Source: Paenibacillus_E sp042676385
GTDB lineage: Bacteria; Bacillota; Bacilli; Paenibacillales; NBRC-103111
NCBI RefSeq assembly: GCF_042676385.1
Contig: NZ_JBHTHA010000010.1
Coordinates: 1-64,000 of the forward strand
DNA length: 64,000 bases
Reading direction: 5' to 3'
The position numbers and the translations under genes are program-made. Position 1 is the stretch's first letter. The number at the start of each line of letters is the position of its first letter. Below the pieces are notes generated by a model that was given only the letters and a program-made list of their open reading frames with translations, did no database searches and was not told the origin of the DNA. Shown piece by piece: positions 7,510 to 15,956 of this stretch.

Positions 7510-8943
7510 CTACTCCCCTTTATAATCTTCATAAAAATAGTTTATGAACAGATGGGTCGGATCATACAGATCCTTCTTCCTGAAAAAAGCTTCATACTTC
7601 GGATATACGGTTCGAAATTGCTCTAATGACGGATAAGGGGCATAAGGCAAATAATACGTCCCGTTATGCTTAATAACCTCATCCAAAATGTGCCCGATAC
7701 CGGTTTTGACCTTAAGCTGATCTTGGGTCGTTAGCGGCACATGAAAAAGACAAACCAATGCAAACATATCCTCCCTCGCATACGAGAGGACGGCCTCCTG
7801 ATCCTGGTTCACATACCGAACCGTGATGTTCAAAAGGTCCAATTCTTCTTTGCTTAATACCCGTTTCATGTCTTCGAGAAACCCAGCAAACTCGTCCACA
7901 GGAATAAAATATTCCTGCAGCAGATCATTTTCCCCTGCCTGCCTGTACTCCATAAATTCGGATTCGGATCGCATGGCGTTATTCCTACTGATGCTGTGCC
8001 CTTGTTCTTTGGCAAAATAGTTCTTTTGCAACTCCCAGAATGCATCTCGTCCCCAAGTCCATGATCGGTTGAGGTTAAAGATCAACTTGGTCGGAATGAC
8101 CCAGCTTTCTCTCGTTCGCAGTGTGTCGTGGCCCTCAAGCGGTGTTGTAGGATCGACTTGATAATTAATCGCATACATGTCGGTCAAAAAGGTACCAGGC
8201 GCAACGGAGACGCGTGCGATATGCATATGAATATCCGGATTGGATTTCACCTTGTCCTTAAAATAGCTGCCATAATCGCGGACGCTCATCCGATCGCTCG
8301 AAATCGTATACATTTCATTATCCGTCAAAGTTAGGGTCACATCTAAAATGATGCCGAATAGTCCGTATCCCCCAAGTACAAGCGGGAATAGATCCGCATG
8401 CTCGGTACGGCTTACTTCCATAATTTCACCATCCGCTGTTAACAATCGAAAGGATTCCACACTCTTGATCAGTGATCCATTCCGGATATCCCGGCCATGC
8501 GCATTAATGCTGATGGAACCGCCTACGGTGAAAATATTTTGGGACTGCATCGTTTTGACCGATAGACCGTAAGGATTGATCGCATTTTGGATATCGTTCC
8601 ATGTGGCTCCTGCCTGAACACGAATTCTTTTCTCCTTCGGTTCGAAAGACAGGATTTGATTGTACGAAGTCATGTCGACGACAATTCCATCCTGGTAATA
8701 CGTATGCCCGCCTTGGCTGTGCCGCTGACCGGATATCGAGATGCTCCAATGATTTTGCTTCGCCTCGCGGATCAGAGCAACCAACTGCTCCTCTTCCTTC
8801 CCCTTGACAACACGTTTTACCTTAACCGGGTGCAAACGGCTGTAGTCCGTTACTGCATAAGGATCTTGATCAGGGCCGGCATTATGAAAATAAGTCAACA
8901 AACATACGATGATCAGCATTACTAAACAGATGGTTTTTTTCAT
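7510..8943 (-). CDS. Membrane-anchored FAD-dependent oxidase (VAO/PCMH type)
   Basis: A 477-residue flavoenzyme with an N-terminal hydrophobic segment (residues about 4-20) that acts as signal or anchor, so the enzyme probably faces outside. The FAD-binding domain spans about 50-220, with SGQRHSQGGH (His near 75 is a candidate covalent FAD attachment site as in aldonolactone oxidases) and GGSISINAHGRD. The C-terminal substrate domain resembles aldonolactone or cytokinin oxidase-like proteins, but the substrate is unknown. First gene of a two-gene operon with a half-size MFS protein. Confidence 0.8.
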   Translation of the reverse strand: MKKTICLVMLIIVCLLTYFHNAGPDQDPYAVTDYSRLHPVKVKRVVKGKEEEQLVALIREAKQNHWSISISGQRHSQGGHTYYQDGIVVDMTSYNQILSFEPKEKRIRVQAGATWNDIQNAINPYGLSVKTMQSQNIFTVGGSISINAHGRDIRNGSLIKSVESFRLLTADGEIMEVSRTEHADLFPLVLGGYGLFGIILDVTLTLTDNEMYTISSDRMSVRDYGSYFKDKVKSNPDIHMHIARVSVAPGTFLTDMYAINYQVDPTTPLEGHDTLRTRESWVIPTKLIFNLNRSWTWGRDAFWELQKNYFAKEQGHSISRNNAMRSESEFMEYRQAGENDLLQEYFIPVDEFAGFLEDMKRVLSKEELDLLNITVRYVNQDQEAVLSYAREDMFALVCLFHVPLTTQDQLKVKTGIGHILDEVIKHNGTYYLPYAPYPSLEQFRTVYPKYEAFFRKKDLYDPTHLFINYFYEDYKGE

Positions 8944-9002
8944 TATCCACCCCGCCCTATGTAATTCAGTCTAATCATACTTGTTACTGTATGAAAAGCA
9001 AA

Positions 9003-9038
9003 GGAGCATTTCAAAACCGGAATGGTTTAAAATGCTCC
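9003..9038 (-). terminator. Hairpin terminator after the chemoreceptor gene
   Basis: Inverted repeat GGAGCATTT-AAAACC / GGTTT-AAATGCTCC with one mismatched pair, about 25 bases past the minus-strand chemoreceptor stop. The T tract is short. Confidence 0.6.
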
Positions 9039-9062
9039 ATATAAGGATCGAGTTATTTCTTT

Positions 9063-10817
9063 TTATAGTTTAAACCGGTGAGCCATGAACTGCATCTCTG
9101 AGGACATGATTTCCAGCGTTTCCGAAGATGAAGTCAGCTCCTCCATCGCTGCAAGCTGTTCTTCCGTAGAAGCCGAAATCAGATGCGCCAAATCGTTAGT
9201 CTGGTTCGCCATCCGTTCGATTTCCTGCAAGGATGCGGCGATTTCTTGCGAGCTGGCCGACATCTCTTCGGCAGCCGCCGACGCTTCCTGAACCTGATTC
9301 ACGACACTCCGCGTGGCGTCAAGAATCCGCACAAAAGCTTGGCCTGTATGCTGGATCGCACTCACGCCTTGCGCGACTTCCTGCTCCCCTTTTTCCATCG
9401 CCACGCCGGCATGTTTCATATCCTCTTGAATGGCTTGGATGAGCTCGGCAATTTCAGCGGCTGATGCCGTCGAACGCTCTGCCAGCTTTTTCACCTCGCC
9501 AGCAACGACAGCAAATCCTTTGCCCTCATCTCCAGCGCGTGCCGCTTCAATGGAAGCGTTCAAAGCAAGCAAATTCGTTTGTGCGGAAATATCGGTAATG
9601 AGCTGAACGATATCGCCAATTTGCTGCGAACGTTCCGTCAGTTTCTCTACAATCTCCGCAAGATCGCCCACGGTCCTGCTCACCGCATTGATCTGCTCGG
9701 TTGATTCGGTGATCAATCGGTTGCCTTGCTCCGCTTCTTGCAGCGTCATCTCCGACGCTTCATAGGCAGCAGCTGAAGTTGTTGCAATCCGCTGGATCCC
9801 AACCGCCATTTCTTCCATCGCCGTGGAGCTTTCATTGACGCTCCGCGCCTGAGTTTCATTGCTTAAAGCCATATCTTGAATCGAGATCGAAATTTGGTTG
9901 CTCGCACCTGTCGTTTCACCAATCGATTGATTTAATTCATGCGTTGCATCCGTCAACCGGTCCGAATTGGACAAGAGTCCGGAGACAATCTCACGTAAGT
10001 GGGTGTACATCGATTCAAAAGAAACAGCGAGTTCACCAATTTCGTCTTTATTGCTCACTTTTAAATTGGATGTGCGAAGGTCTCCCATCGCAAACTGCTC
10101 AGCCTGACGGGCAAGTTGCTTAATGGGTCTGGAAATGTGAAGAGCAAATAGCGTCATCACCACGCCTCCGGCCACCCAGCAGCAAATCAAAGTAATAAGG
10201 ATCGTATTTAAAATATGTACTTGTCCCTTATTGTAATCCTGCATATAAGAGCCTGCAGAAATAATCCAACCCCAATCCGAGTTCGTTGCCTCGGCGTAGG
10301 CAATTTTCTTCGCTTCTTTTGAAGAGTCAGGGAGCGGCCAATTGTAGACCGTGAAATCCCCGCCGCTTTTTCCTTTTTGGATCATATCCTTAATATAATA
10401 AAAGCCGTCGCTCGTCTGTTTATCGAGAATGTTTTGGCCTTCCAAAGAAGGATGAGCCAGTAAGTCGCCTTTCTCATTCAAGATGAAAAAGTAACCGTTA
10501 GCGCCGAGATTAAAGTTGGCATTGATCGAGCGCTTTCCATCTTTTTTCGCTCCGAGCAATATTTCTTTTACTTTTTCCTGGGCATCTTCTTTGGACATCG
10601 CCCCCTGTTTCGAAGCTTTTTCGAAGGAATCCGTCAGCTCCAAAGCCATCTCGACTGTATTCTTCAAGTTGCTTTGAATCAATTTATCGGTTTCTTGCGA
10701 TGAGACCTTGTAGGTGATGGCACCCATCACTAAAATGGGCGTTAACAGCAAAAACAGTGACACTAACACTAATTTTTTGCGTATGGTTAAACGCCATATT
10801 TTTTTGTTTTTCGACAT
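9063..10817 (-). CDS. Methyl-accepting chemotaxis protein with Cache sensor
   Basis: A 584-residue transmembrane chemoreceptor. Order: TM1 near 20-40, extracytoplasmic Cache-type sensor about 45-200 (FFILNEKGDLLAHPSLEGQN, then WGWIISAGSYMQ), TM2 near 205-227, HAMP about 228-282, then the coiled-coil signalling domain with the CheA/CheW hairpin tip DISAQTNLLALNASIEAARA followed by GEGKGFAVVAGEV-like residues. It relays a small-molecule signal to CheA. The start is placed at 10817, since GGAGGGG lies 7 bases upstream; an upstream ATG at 10838 would put this ribosome site inside the gene. Stand-alone gene. Confidence 0.93.
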   Translation of the reverse strand: MSKNKKIWRLTIRKKLVLVSLFLLLTPILVMGAITYKVSSQETDKLIQSNLKNTVEMALELTDSFEKASKQGAMSKEDAQEKVKEILLGAKKDGKRSINANFNLGANGYFFILNEKGDLLAHPSLEGQNILDKQTSDGFYYIKDMIQKGKSGGDFTVYNWPLPDSSKEAKKIAYAEATNSDWGWIISAGSYMQDYNKGQVHILNTILITLICCWVAGGVVMTLFALHISRPIKQLARQAEQFAMGDLRTSNLKVSNKDEIGELAVSFESMYTHLREIVSGLLSNSDRLTDATHELNQSIGETTGASNQISISIQDMALSNETQARSVNESSTAMEEMAVGIQRIATTSAAAYEASEMTLQEAEQGNRLITESTEQINAVSRTVGDLAEIVEKLTERSQQIGDIVQLITDISAQTNLLALNASIEAARAGDEGKGFAVVAGEVKKLAERSTASAAEIAELIQAIQEDMKHAGVAMEKGEQEVAQGVSAIQHTGQAFVRILDATRSVVNQVQEASAAAEEMSASSQEIAASLQEIERMANQTNDLAHLISASTEEQLAAMEELTSSSETLEIMSSEMQFMAHRFKL

Positions 10818-10950
10818 ATATACCCCTCCATTAACCAAGACTATAGTCCTATTTCATTGTAAAACACCACACTGATATTTACCATACATTTCCTACCTCG
10901 AATGATACTTCTTCATGAACTTTCTGTGAAATTTTACCTGCACGCATGCA

Positions 10951-10982
10951 AAAAGAGGCCATCCTTAGGATGACCTCTTTGT
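10951..10982 (-). terminator. Terminator of aspartase gene
   Basis: AAAGAGG-CATCC / GGATG-CCTCTTT stem ten bases past the aspA stop, with flanking A and T tracts. Confidence 0.8.
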
Positions 10983-10991
10983 ACCGTATTC

Positions 10992-12410
10992 TTATTCTCT
11001 TGGCTGCAGCAATCTTTCGCCTGCAATCCCAGGCGTTGTCATTTGAATTGGATTGAGAATCTCTTCGATTTCCTCTGGCGTCAGCAGCTGTTTCTCCAGA
11101 ATGAGTTCTTTCAGCGACATGCCGGTACGCACCGCTTCTTTCACTAGTTGCGCGGCGACTTCATAGCCCAGATGCGGATTAAGCGCCGTGACAATGCCGA
11201 AGCTTTGCTCGACATACGCTTTGCATCGCTCCCGATCCGCTTCCATGCCCTCAACTGCGAACTGCTCGAACACTTCAGCCGCATTGCGCATAATTTTGAG
11301 CGATTGCAAGAGATTGAAGGCGATGACTGGCCCCATGACGTTCAGCTCAAATTGACCGGCTTCGCAAGCCAGGCAGATCGTATGATCGTTGCCGATGACC
11401 TGGAACGCCACCTGGTTGACAACTTCAGCCATAACGGGATTGACTTTACCCGGCATAATGGACGATCCCGGCTGTCTCGGCGGCAATTTGATTTCGCCAA
11501 GTCCTACCCGGGGACCGGAAGCCATAAGCCTGATATCGTTACAGATTTTCGACAGATTAACGGCGCATACTTTCAGTGCTGCGGACAGTTCGGTGTACGC
11601 ATCCATGTTTTGCGTTGCATCCACCAGATGCTCGGCCAGCTCGATCGGAAGTTGCGTTTGCTCTTTTAAATGACGCATAACACTTTCCACGTAAGCCGGT
11701 TTCGCATTAAGCCCTGTACCTACGGCCGTCGCTCCCATATTAACGGTGAGCAAGCCTTGCGAAGCTTGGGCGATTCTCTTGATGTCTCTTTCGATAACGC
11801 GGGCATAGGCCCCGAATTCCTGGCCCATCCGAATCGGAACCGCATCTTGCAAATGGGTTCTGCCCATTTTAATGACGTCATCGAACTCGGTCTCCTTACG
11901 GCCGAAGGCGGAATGAAGCGTTTTCATTGCGGTAAGCAGCAATTCTGTCAATCGATAGGCTGCAATCTTGATCGCCGTCGGAATCACATCATTCGTCGAT
12001 TGTGACATATTGACATGATTATTCGGATTACAGTGGAAATAGTTCCCTTTCTCTTCACCCATCAGTTCAAGTGTCCGGTTTGCCAATACTTCATTCATAT
12101 TCATATTAATGGACGTACCGGCGCCGCCTTGAATGGAATCTACGATGAACTGCTCGATGAGCCGGCCTTGCCGAACTTCCTCGGCAGCTGCAACCAACTG
12201 CTCGCCGATTCTTTTTGGCAGCATGTGAGTATCCATGTTGGCCAGCGCCGTCGCTTTCTTCACTTCAGCCAAAGCCGTAATCAGCTCAGTATGTATAGTC
12301 ACTCCTGTAATTGGAAAGTTCTCAGTCGCACGCATCGTCTGAATGCCGTAATACGCTTCCGAAGGCACCTGTTTTTCACCTAAAAAATCTTTTTCAATCC
12401 GATAACTCAT
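10992..12410 (-). CDS. aspA: Aspartate ammonia-lyase
   Basis: A 472-residue enzyme of the aspartase/fumarase superfamily that converts L-aspartate to fumarate and ammonia. The superfamily signature GSSIMPGKVNP is present near 320, with the catalytic serine loop; other conserved blocks are GAGTSINMNMNEV-like, STNDVIPTA and GRTHLQDAVP. The DFLGEKQVP.EAYYGIQT start is typical of aspartase rather than fumarase. The start was set at 12410 because AGGGATGG lies 8 bases upstream; an ATG at 12422 would leave no spacing. It supports aspartate use as carbon and nitrogen source. Confidence 0.93.
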   Translation of the reverse strand: MSYRIEKDFLGEKQVPSEAYYGIQTMRATENFPITGVTIHTELITALAEVKKATALANMDTHMLPKRIGEQLVAAAEEVRQGRLIEQFIVDSIQGGAGTSINMNMNEVLANRTLELMGEEKGNYFHCNPNNHVNMSQSTNDVIPTAIKIAAYRLTELLLTAMKTLHSAFGRKETEFDDVIKMGRTHLQDAVPIRMGQEFGAYARVIERDIKRIAQASQGLLTVNMGATAVGTGLNAKPAYVESVMRHLKEQTQLPIELAEHLVDATQNMDAYTELSAALKVCAVNLSKICNDIRLMASGPRVGLGEIKLPPRQPGSSIMPGKVNPVMAEVVNQVAFQVIGNDHTICLACEAGQFELNVMGPVIAFNLLQSLKIMRNAAEVFEQFAVEGMEADRERCKAYVEQSFGIVTALNPHLGYEVAAQLVKEAVRTGMSLKELILEKQLLTPEEIEEILNPIQMTTPGIAGERLLQPRE

Positions 12411-12461
12411 TGAACACACCATCCCTATACTTCGTCATATGCAATCATGACGCAAGAAGAT

Positions 12462-12481
12462 GCAGCACGTCATCGTGCTGC
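12462..12481. other. Short perfect hairpin upstream of aspA
   Basis: GCAGCACG / CGTGCTGC with a 4-base loop, between the CBM9-like gene and aspA. It has no T tract. It could be a weak terminator of the CBM9-like gene (stop at 12560) or part of the aspA leader. Confidence 0.4.
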
Positions 12482-12559
12482 TCATAGAAACTAATTCGCG
12501 GTTAATTACATCGATTCCTGCTTAAGGCAAGAAATAATTATCCACTGGTTAATAACTTA

Positions 12560-13159
12560 TTATTTAACAAATACAATTGTACCAAACCGCTGAGGGATAT
12601 GGTAGTCCACGGCTCCGGTCGGCGACCACGCCCAGTAATGCCGGGTTCCTTGCCGATCATCGTCAATTCGATATAAATTCCAGCGCCATCTCGTACCGGA
12701 CTGAGGATATTCGCCCAGGTCTTCAAAAGGTATTCGAAGCTCATAATGCCTCCATCCACTGGCTCCTTCGGTTGCTTGGGTCATTAGACCCGCTGCATCC
12801 CAAGAGGTGTCCACCGTTTTGGAACCGGCCAGATCATTATGAATCAACGCATCGAAAACGATGTTGCGCGGGCTCACTTCGAACTCATAGTATGAACGCC
12901 CTGTGCCGGCCGTGTCGATAAATACTTCTACCACATCCTCCATGTAAATAGGATCGTCCCTCCGCACCATCGTGGCTACGATATGATCGTCTTCGCACTC
13001 GAAGCGGATGTTTAACTGGTCCTGCGTCCAGCATGCACGAACACGAGTCTGCAATCTCGGGTTTTCTCCAGTGACTACTTCACGTAAAGGAATGGCTTCG
13101 ATGCTCTCCCACGGAAGGTCTAACGTGTTGTCGTCTATGTATCGGCATTTGTAGATCAT
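12560..13159 (-). CDS. Carbohydrate-binding CBM9-like (DOMON-type) protein
   Basis: A 199-residue beta-sandwich protein resembling the carbohydrate-binding family 9-like domain: an early ACWTQDQLNIRFECED strand pair, MEDVVEVFIDTAG, YYEFEVSPRNIVFD, ending in HIPQRFGTIVF, all usual for this family. There is no signal peptide, so it is probably cytoplasmic or released otherwise; free-standing CBM9-like proteins of this size are common in Paenibacillaceae. It starts 21 bases after a small membrane-protein gene on the same strand. The ligand is unknown. Confidence 0.75.
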   Translation of the reverse strand: MIYKCRYIDDNTLDLPWESIEAIPLREVVTGENPRLQTRVRACWTQDQLNIRFECEDDHIVATMVRRDDPIYMEDVVEVFIDTAGTGRSYYEFEVSPRNIVFDALIHNDLAGSKTVDTSWDAAGLMTQATEGASGWRHYELRIPFEDLGEYPQSGTRWRWNLYRIDDDRQGTRHYWAWSPTGAVDYHIPQRFGTIVFVK

Positions 13160-13180
13160 AGAATGTTCCTTTCTGTAGTC

Positions 13181-13624
13181 TCAACTTTTGTAGACAAGAT
13201 TAATATCGTATATTTTTTTCATAGCTCTTGAAATTTGATCCTTGGTACTCGAAGTCATATTGATTTTCCAGGAGTATTCCAGCTTATCAATCGTTTCCTC
13301 GCGCAAGCTTTCATATTTTTTCTTCGCTTTCTCCACTTTGGTGATTACATTCCTCATAAACATGGCGGATGCAATGCTTAATAGCAAAGATAGCAGCACA
13401 TATCTATTGGCAAGCAAAAGACCTAGCATGGCCATGACGTTACCGTTTGAGCCTACCATAATATTTCTGTTAAATGCAAAGGCAAAGATAAAACAGATGA
13501 CGCCTGTGATGACAAAGTAAAAACTTCGGAGTTTTTTAAGTTTATCCCATTTTTCCTTGCGCTCTATCAGTTCTTCCAGCAGCTTTTGCGTATCGCCGGA
13601 TAAATCCAGTTCAGACCAATTCAT
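13181..13624 (-). CDS. Small membrane protein, DUF2663/YpbF-like
   Basis: A 147-residue protein with two membrane helices (about residues 40-58 and 75-95) between a basic coiled-coil N-terminus (LLEELIERKEKWDKLKKL) and a long Lys-rich C-terminal helix. The layout and the ERKxKxxKLKK block resemble the DUF2663 family (B. subtilis YpbF), of unknown function; this match is from memory. AAGGAGGGG precedes the ATG at 13624; an upstream GTG at 13642 would swallow the ribosome site. Upstream of the CBM9-like gene by 21 bases. Confidence 0.6.
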   Translation of the reverse strand: MNWSELDLSGDTQKLLEELIERKEKWDKLKKLRSFYFVITGVICFIFAFAFNRNIMVGSNGNVMAMLGLLLANRYVLLSLLLSIASAMFMRNVITKVEKAKKKYESLREETIDKLEYSWKINMTSSTKDQISRAMKKIYDINLVYKS

Positions 13625-13765
13625 GGACATCCCCTCCTTCACTATTGATGGTATGCTGAATTGTTTGTCTTGATGCGCGGGTAAAAGACTGACTGTATTT
13701 GTCAGTGATGATTGTGTATGGTTATCATTGTAGTGTACTTACATCTCAATAAGAGGAGATTGGAT

Positions 13766-14068
13766 ATGAATAAATTCGGTATGTACGTAAAATTCACCAC
13801 GCATGCAGGCGGACGCGATGCTTTTGTCCAAATCCTCATGGAAGCTGCAGCCGGCATGCAATCGGTCACGGGTTGCGAATTGTATGTCGTCAACGTGTCG
13901 GACAGTGAGCCCGAAACGGTATGGGTGACCGAAATATGGAGTGATTCCGCAGCGCATGAAGCTTCACTATTGAATGAGGGTGCCAAAGAGATGATCTCAC
14001 GAGCCAGACCATTTATCGCAGGCGTAGAGCAAATCAGACTGCGCCCCATAGGTGGAAAAGGGATCTAG
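13766..14068 (+). CDS. Antibiotic biosynthesis monooxygenase (ABM)-family protein
   Basis: A 100-residue dimeric alpha+beta-barrel protein of the ABM/YgiN type, which includes cofactor-free quinol monooxygenases and haem-degrading enzymes. Seen: start MNKFGMYVKFTTHAGGRDAF, the CELYVVNVSDSEPETVWVTEIWSDSAAHEASL core with the usual E-x-W-x-x-x-x-A-x-x-x-H pattern, and a C-terminal strand. AGAGGAG precedes the ATG at 13766; an upstream ATG at 13712 has no ribosome site. Single gene, convergent with the YdjO-like gene. Confidence 0.85.
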   Translation: MNKFGMYVKFTTHAGGRDAFVQILMEAAAGMQSVTGCELYVVNVSDSEPETVWVTEIWSDSAAHEASLLNEGAKEMISRARPFIAGVEQIRLRPIGGKGI

Positions 14069-14112
14069 CAGTATCATGAATCTGCATGCATACTTTACAA
14101 AGAAACAAGAAA

Positions 14113-14158
14113 AAAAAGACCAAGGCTCTGTCTCTTATTGAGACGAACTTTGGTCTTT
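14113..14158. terminator. Bidirectional terminator
   Basis: Stem AAAGACCAA / TTGGTCTTT with an inner GTCTC / GAGAC pair, between the convergent ABM and YdjO-like genes, with A tract on the left and T-rich sequence on the right. Confidence 0.8.
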
Positions 14159-14176
14159 CATCTTGTATAAACAGTA

Positions 14177-14416
14177 CTAGAACCGTCTTTTTCCCATTAA
14201 AAATTTCTTGTTTCCTTTTTTCGCGGTCACAGGCACGTGTCTGTAGCTGCGAATCATCGGATTTTTGCATAACGGGCAGTTCGGTAAAGCCTCCGTAACG
14301 AATTCTTTGCGAACCCATGCTTTACAATCTGCCTCTTTACACTTCCAAATTTCTACCTGTTCTACTTCCGGTTTCGTCTCTAGCTTCTGTTCATCTGTAG
14401 TCGTTGATGTAGGCAT
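14177..14416 (-). CDS. Cold-inducible YdjO-like zinc-ribbon protein
   Basis: A small protein (79 residues from 14416; 87 if the ATG at 14440 is used) with a Cys-rich core IWKCKEADCKAWVRKEFV followed by LPNCPLCKNPM, giving C-x4-C and C-x2-C zinc-ligand pairs as in the YdjO family. The C-terminus is strongly basic. YdjO is described as cold-induced in Bacillus; its molecular role is unknown. The ATG at 14416 has GGGAG 11 bases upstream, while 14440 has none, so the shorter form is preferred. Confidence 0.8.
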   Translation of the reverse strand: MPTSTTTDEQKLETKPEVEQVEIWKCKEADCKAWVRKEFVTEALPNCPLCKNPMIRSYRHVPVTAKKGNKKFLMGKRRF

Positions 14417-14570
14417 TTCAATTTGTTCTCCCTGTTTCATTTATTAGACTACTAATTATTATACAGATCGGCATGAATATCAAGCCTTTAGGGTGTCCAT
14501 TTTTATTTACCAGTGGTAGAATGGGTAAGACGGTTACAATTTAGACACAGATACAAAGGCAGGAGTCCCC

Positions 14571-15839
14571 ATGTCGAATTTGCTTTACGAATGGAAGTCA
14601 CAGTTTCAAGGCTATAGTCGGAATATTCTCTTATTCTTCTGGTTTAATTTTGTATGGAACCTGGGTTTGGGCATGTTCGGTCTTGTCTACAATCTTTATG
14701 TGAAAAGTCTCGGTTACGACCAGACCATGGTCGGCAGCATTGTCGGGATGAACGCATTAGCCGCGGCCATTATATTAATACCTGCAGGCATCATGAATGA
14801 TAGATTCGGACCTAAGAGGGTTATCTCCTTCGGTCTTCTATGCGTCATAGCGGCGTTGACCACAAGAACACTGATTGAAGGACAACAAGGTATGCTCATC
14901 TCCTCATTCTTTGGCGGGGCAGCGCTTGCCGTCGTATCCGCGACGATTTTGCCGTTCATGGCGAACAATTCAACCCCTCAGCAGCGCGTTCATTTATTCA
15001 GTTTTAATATGGCTCTCGTCATGGTTGCCAATGTTGTAGGGATCGCGCTGGGAGGCGCCCTATGCGACTTTTTCCAATTCATGATCGGGCTCGCTGAAAT
15101 ACATAGTATGCGTATTACGCTGCTCATCGGTGTCGGTTTTGCCGCGCTCGGCGTCATCCCCATGCTCATGTTCGAGAAGACGGGGCAAGAGCTGGAGACC
15201 AGCCGCGAGCGTCTCCCGTTAAAGCAGATTTGGAAGCAGCATAAAACCTCCCTTCAGGTAATAGGGATCTTCGTTCTTCTTGGCTTGTTGTCCTCAACAG
15301 CAGGCGGCATGATTGTCCCTTATCTGAATGTCTACTTCGAGGATCGCTTCGAGGCTTCAAAAACCGCGATCGGCATCATCGTAGCTCTGGGACAGGCTGC
15401 AACAGCCGTGGCCTTTCTGATCGGGCCAATGATTGTGAAGCGGTACGGAGAAGTGAAATCCGTCGTCTATTTACAGCTCAGCTCTATTCCTTTTTTACTT
15501 CTTACAGCTTTCTCTTCGAACTTTTACTTGTCATCCTGCGGCTATTTGTTCAGGCAAGCGCTAATGAATGCCGCTAACCCATTTTACAACTCGATCAAAA
15601 TGAGTTATGTCCATCGCTCTTTGCGAGGGCTCGCGTCGAGTTCGGGTGAAGCCGTCTTTAACCTGGGATGGTTTCTCGCCTCCCCCGTCAGCACAGGACT
15701 TGTTTTCCGCTTCGGGCCTTATTACGGGTATGCCTATGCGTTCTGCATTACAGCGGTTGTCTACACGCTGATCTCTATATTGTTCCTCGTTTTCTTCGGA
15801 AAAAACCGGTTCAAGCCTGTTCAAGAATCGAATCAATAA
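14571..15839 (+). CDS. MFS transporter (12 helices)
   Basis: A 422-residue major facilitator. About 12 hydrophobic helices; the motif A loop between helices 2 and 3 is MNDRFGPKRVISFG, and the second-half equivalent is VKRYGEVKSVVYL. A longer central loop with basic residues (ETSRERLPLKQIWKQHKTSL) separates the halves. A GGCAGGAG site precedes the ATG. Substrate is not readable; it lies ahead of a sugar-uptake regulator but is separated from it by a hairpin, so is likely transcribed alone. Confidence 0.88.
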   Translation: MSNLLYEWKSQFQGYSRNILLFFWFNFVWNLGLGMFGLVYNLYVKSLGYDQTMVGSIVGMNALAAAIILIPAGIMNDRFGPKRVISFGLLCVIAALTTRTLIEGQQGMLISSFFGGAALAVVSATILPFMANNSTPQQRVHLFSFNMALVMVANVVGIALGGALCDFFQFMIGLAEIHSMRITLLIGVGFAALGVIPMLMFEKTGQELETSRERLPLKQIWKQHKTSLQVIGIFVLLGLLSSTAGGMIVPYLNVYFEDRFEASKTAIGIIVALGQAATAVAFLIGPMIVKRYGEVKSVVYLQLSSIPFLLLTAFSSNFYLSSCGYLFRQALMNAANPFYNSIKMSYVHRSLRGLASSSGEAVFNLGWFLASPVSTGLVFRFGPYYGYAYAFCITAVVYTLISILFLVFFGKNRFKPVQESNQ

Positions 15840-15848
15840 AAGTACCTT

Positions 15849-15872
15849 CCTATCGTTGACTGCAACGATAGG
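15849..15872. terminator. Hairpin after the MFS gene
   Basis: Perfect 10-bp stem CCTATCGTTG / CAACGATAGG with a 4-base loop, ten bases after the MFS stop. No clear T tract follows on the plus strand, so termination is likely but not certain. Confidence 0.55.
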
Positions 15873-15956
15873 AAACACATACAATATATATGACAGCGCT
15901 ACCATAACCTTAAATCATACGTTCATTATCTATTTCTGTGATTGTGAGGGGGTTTC

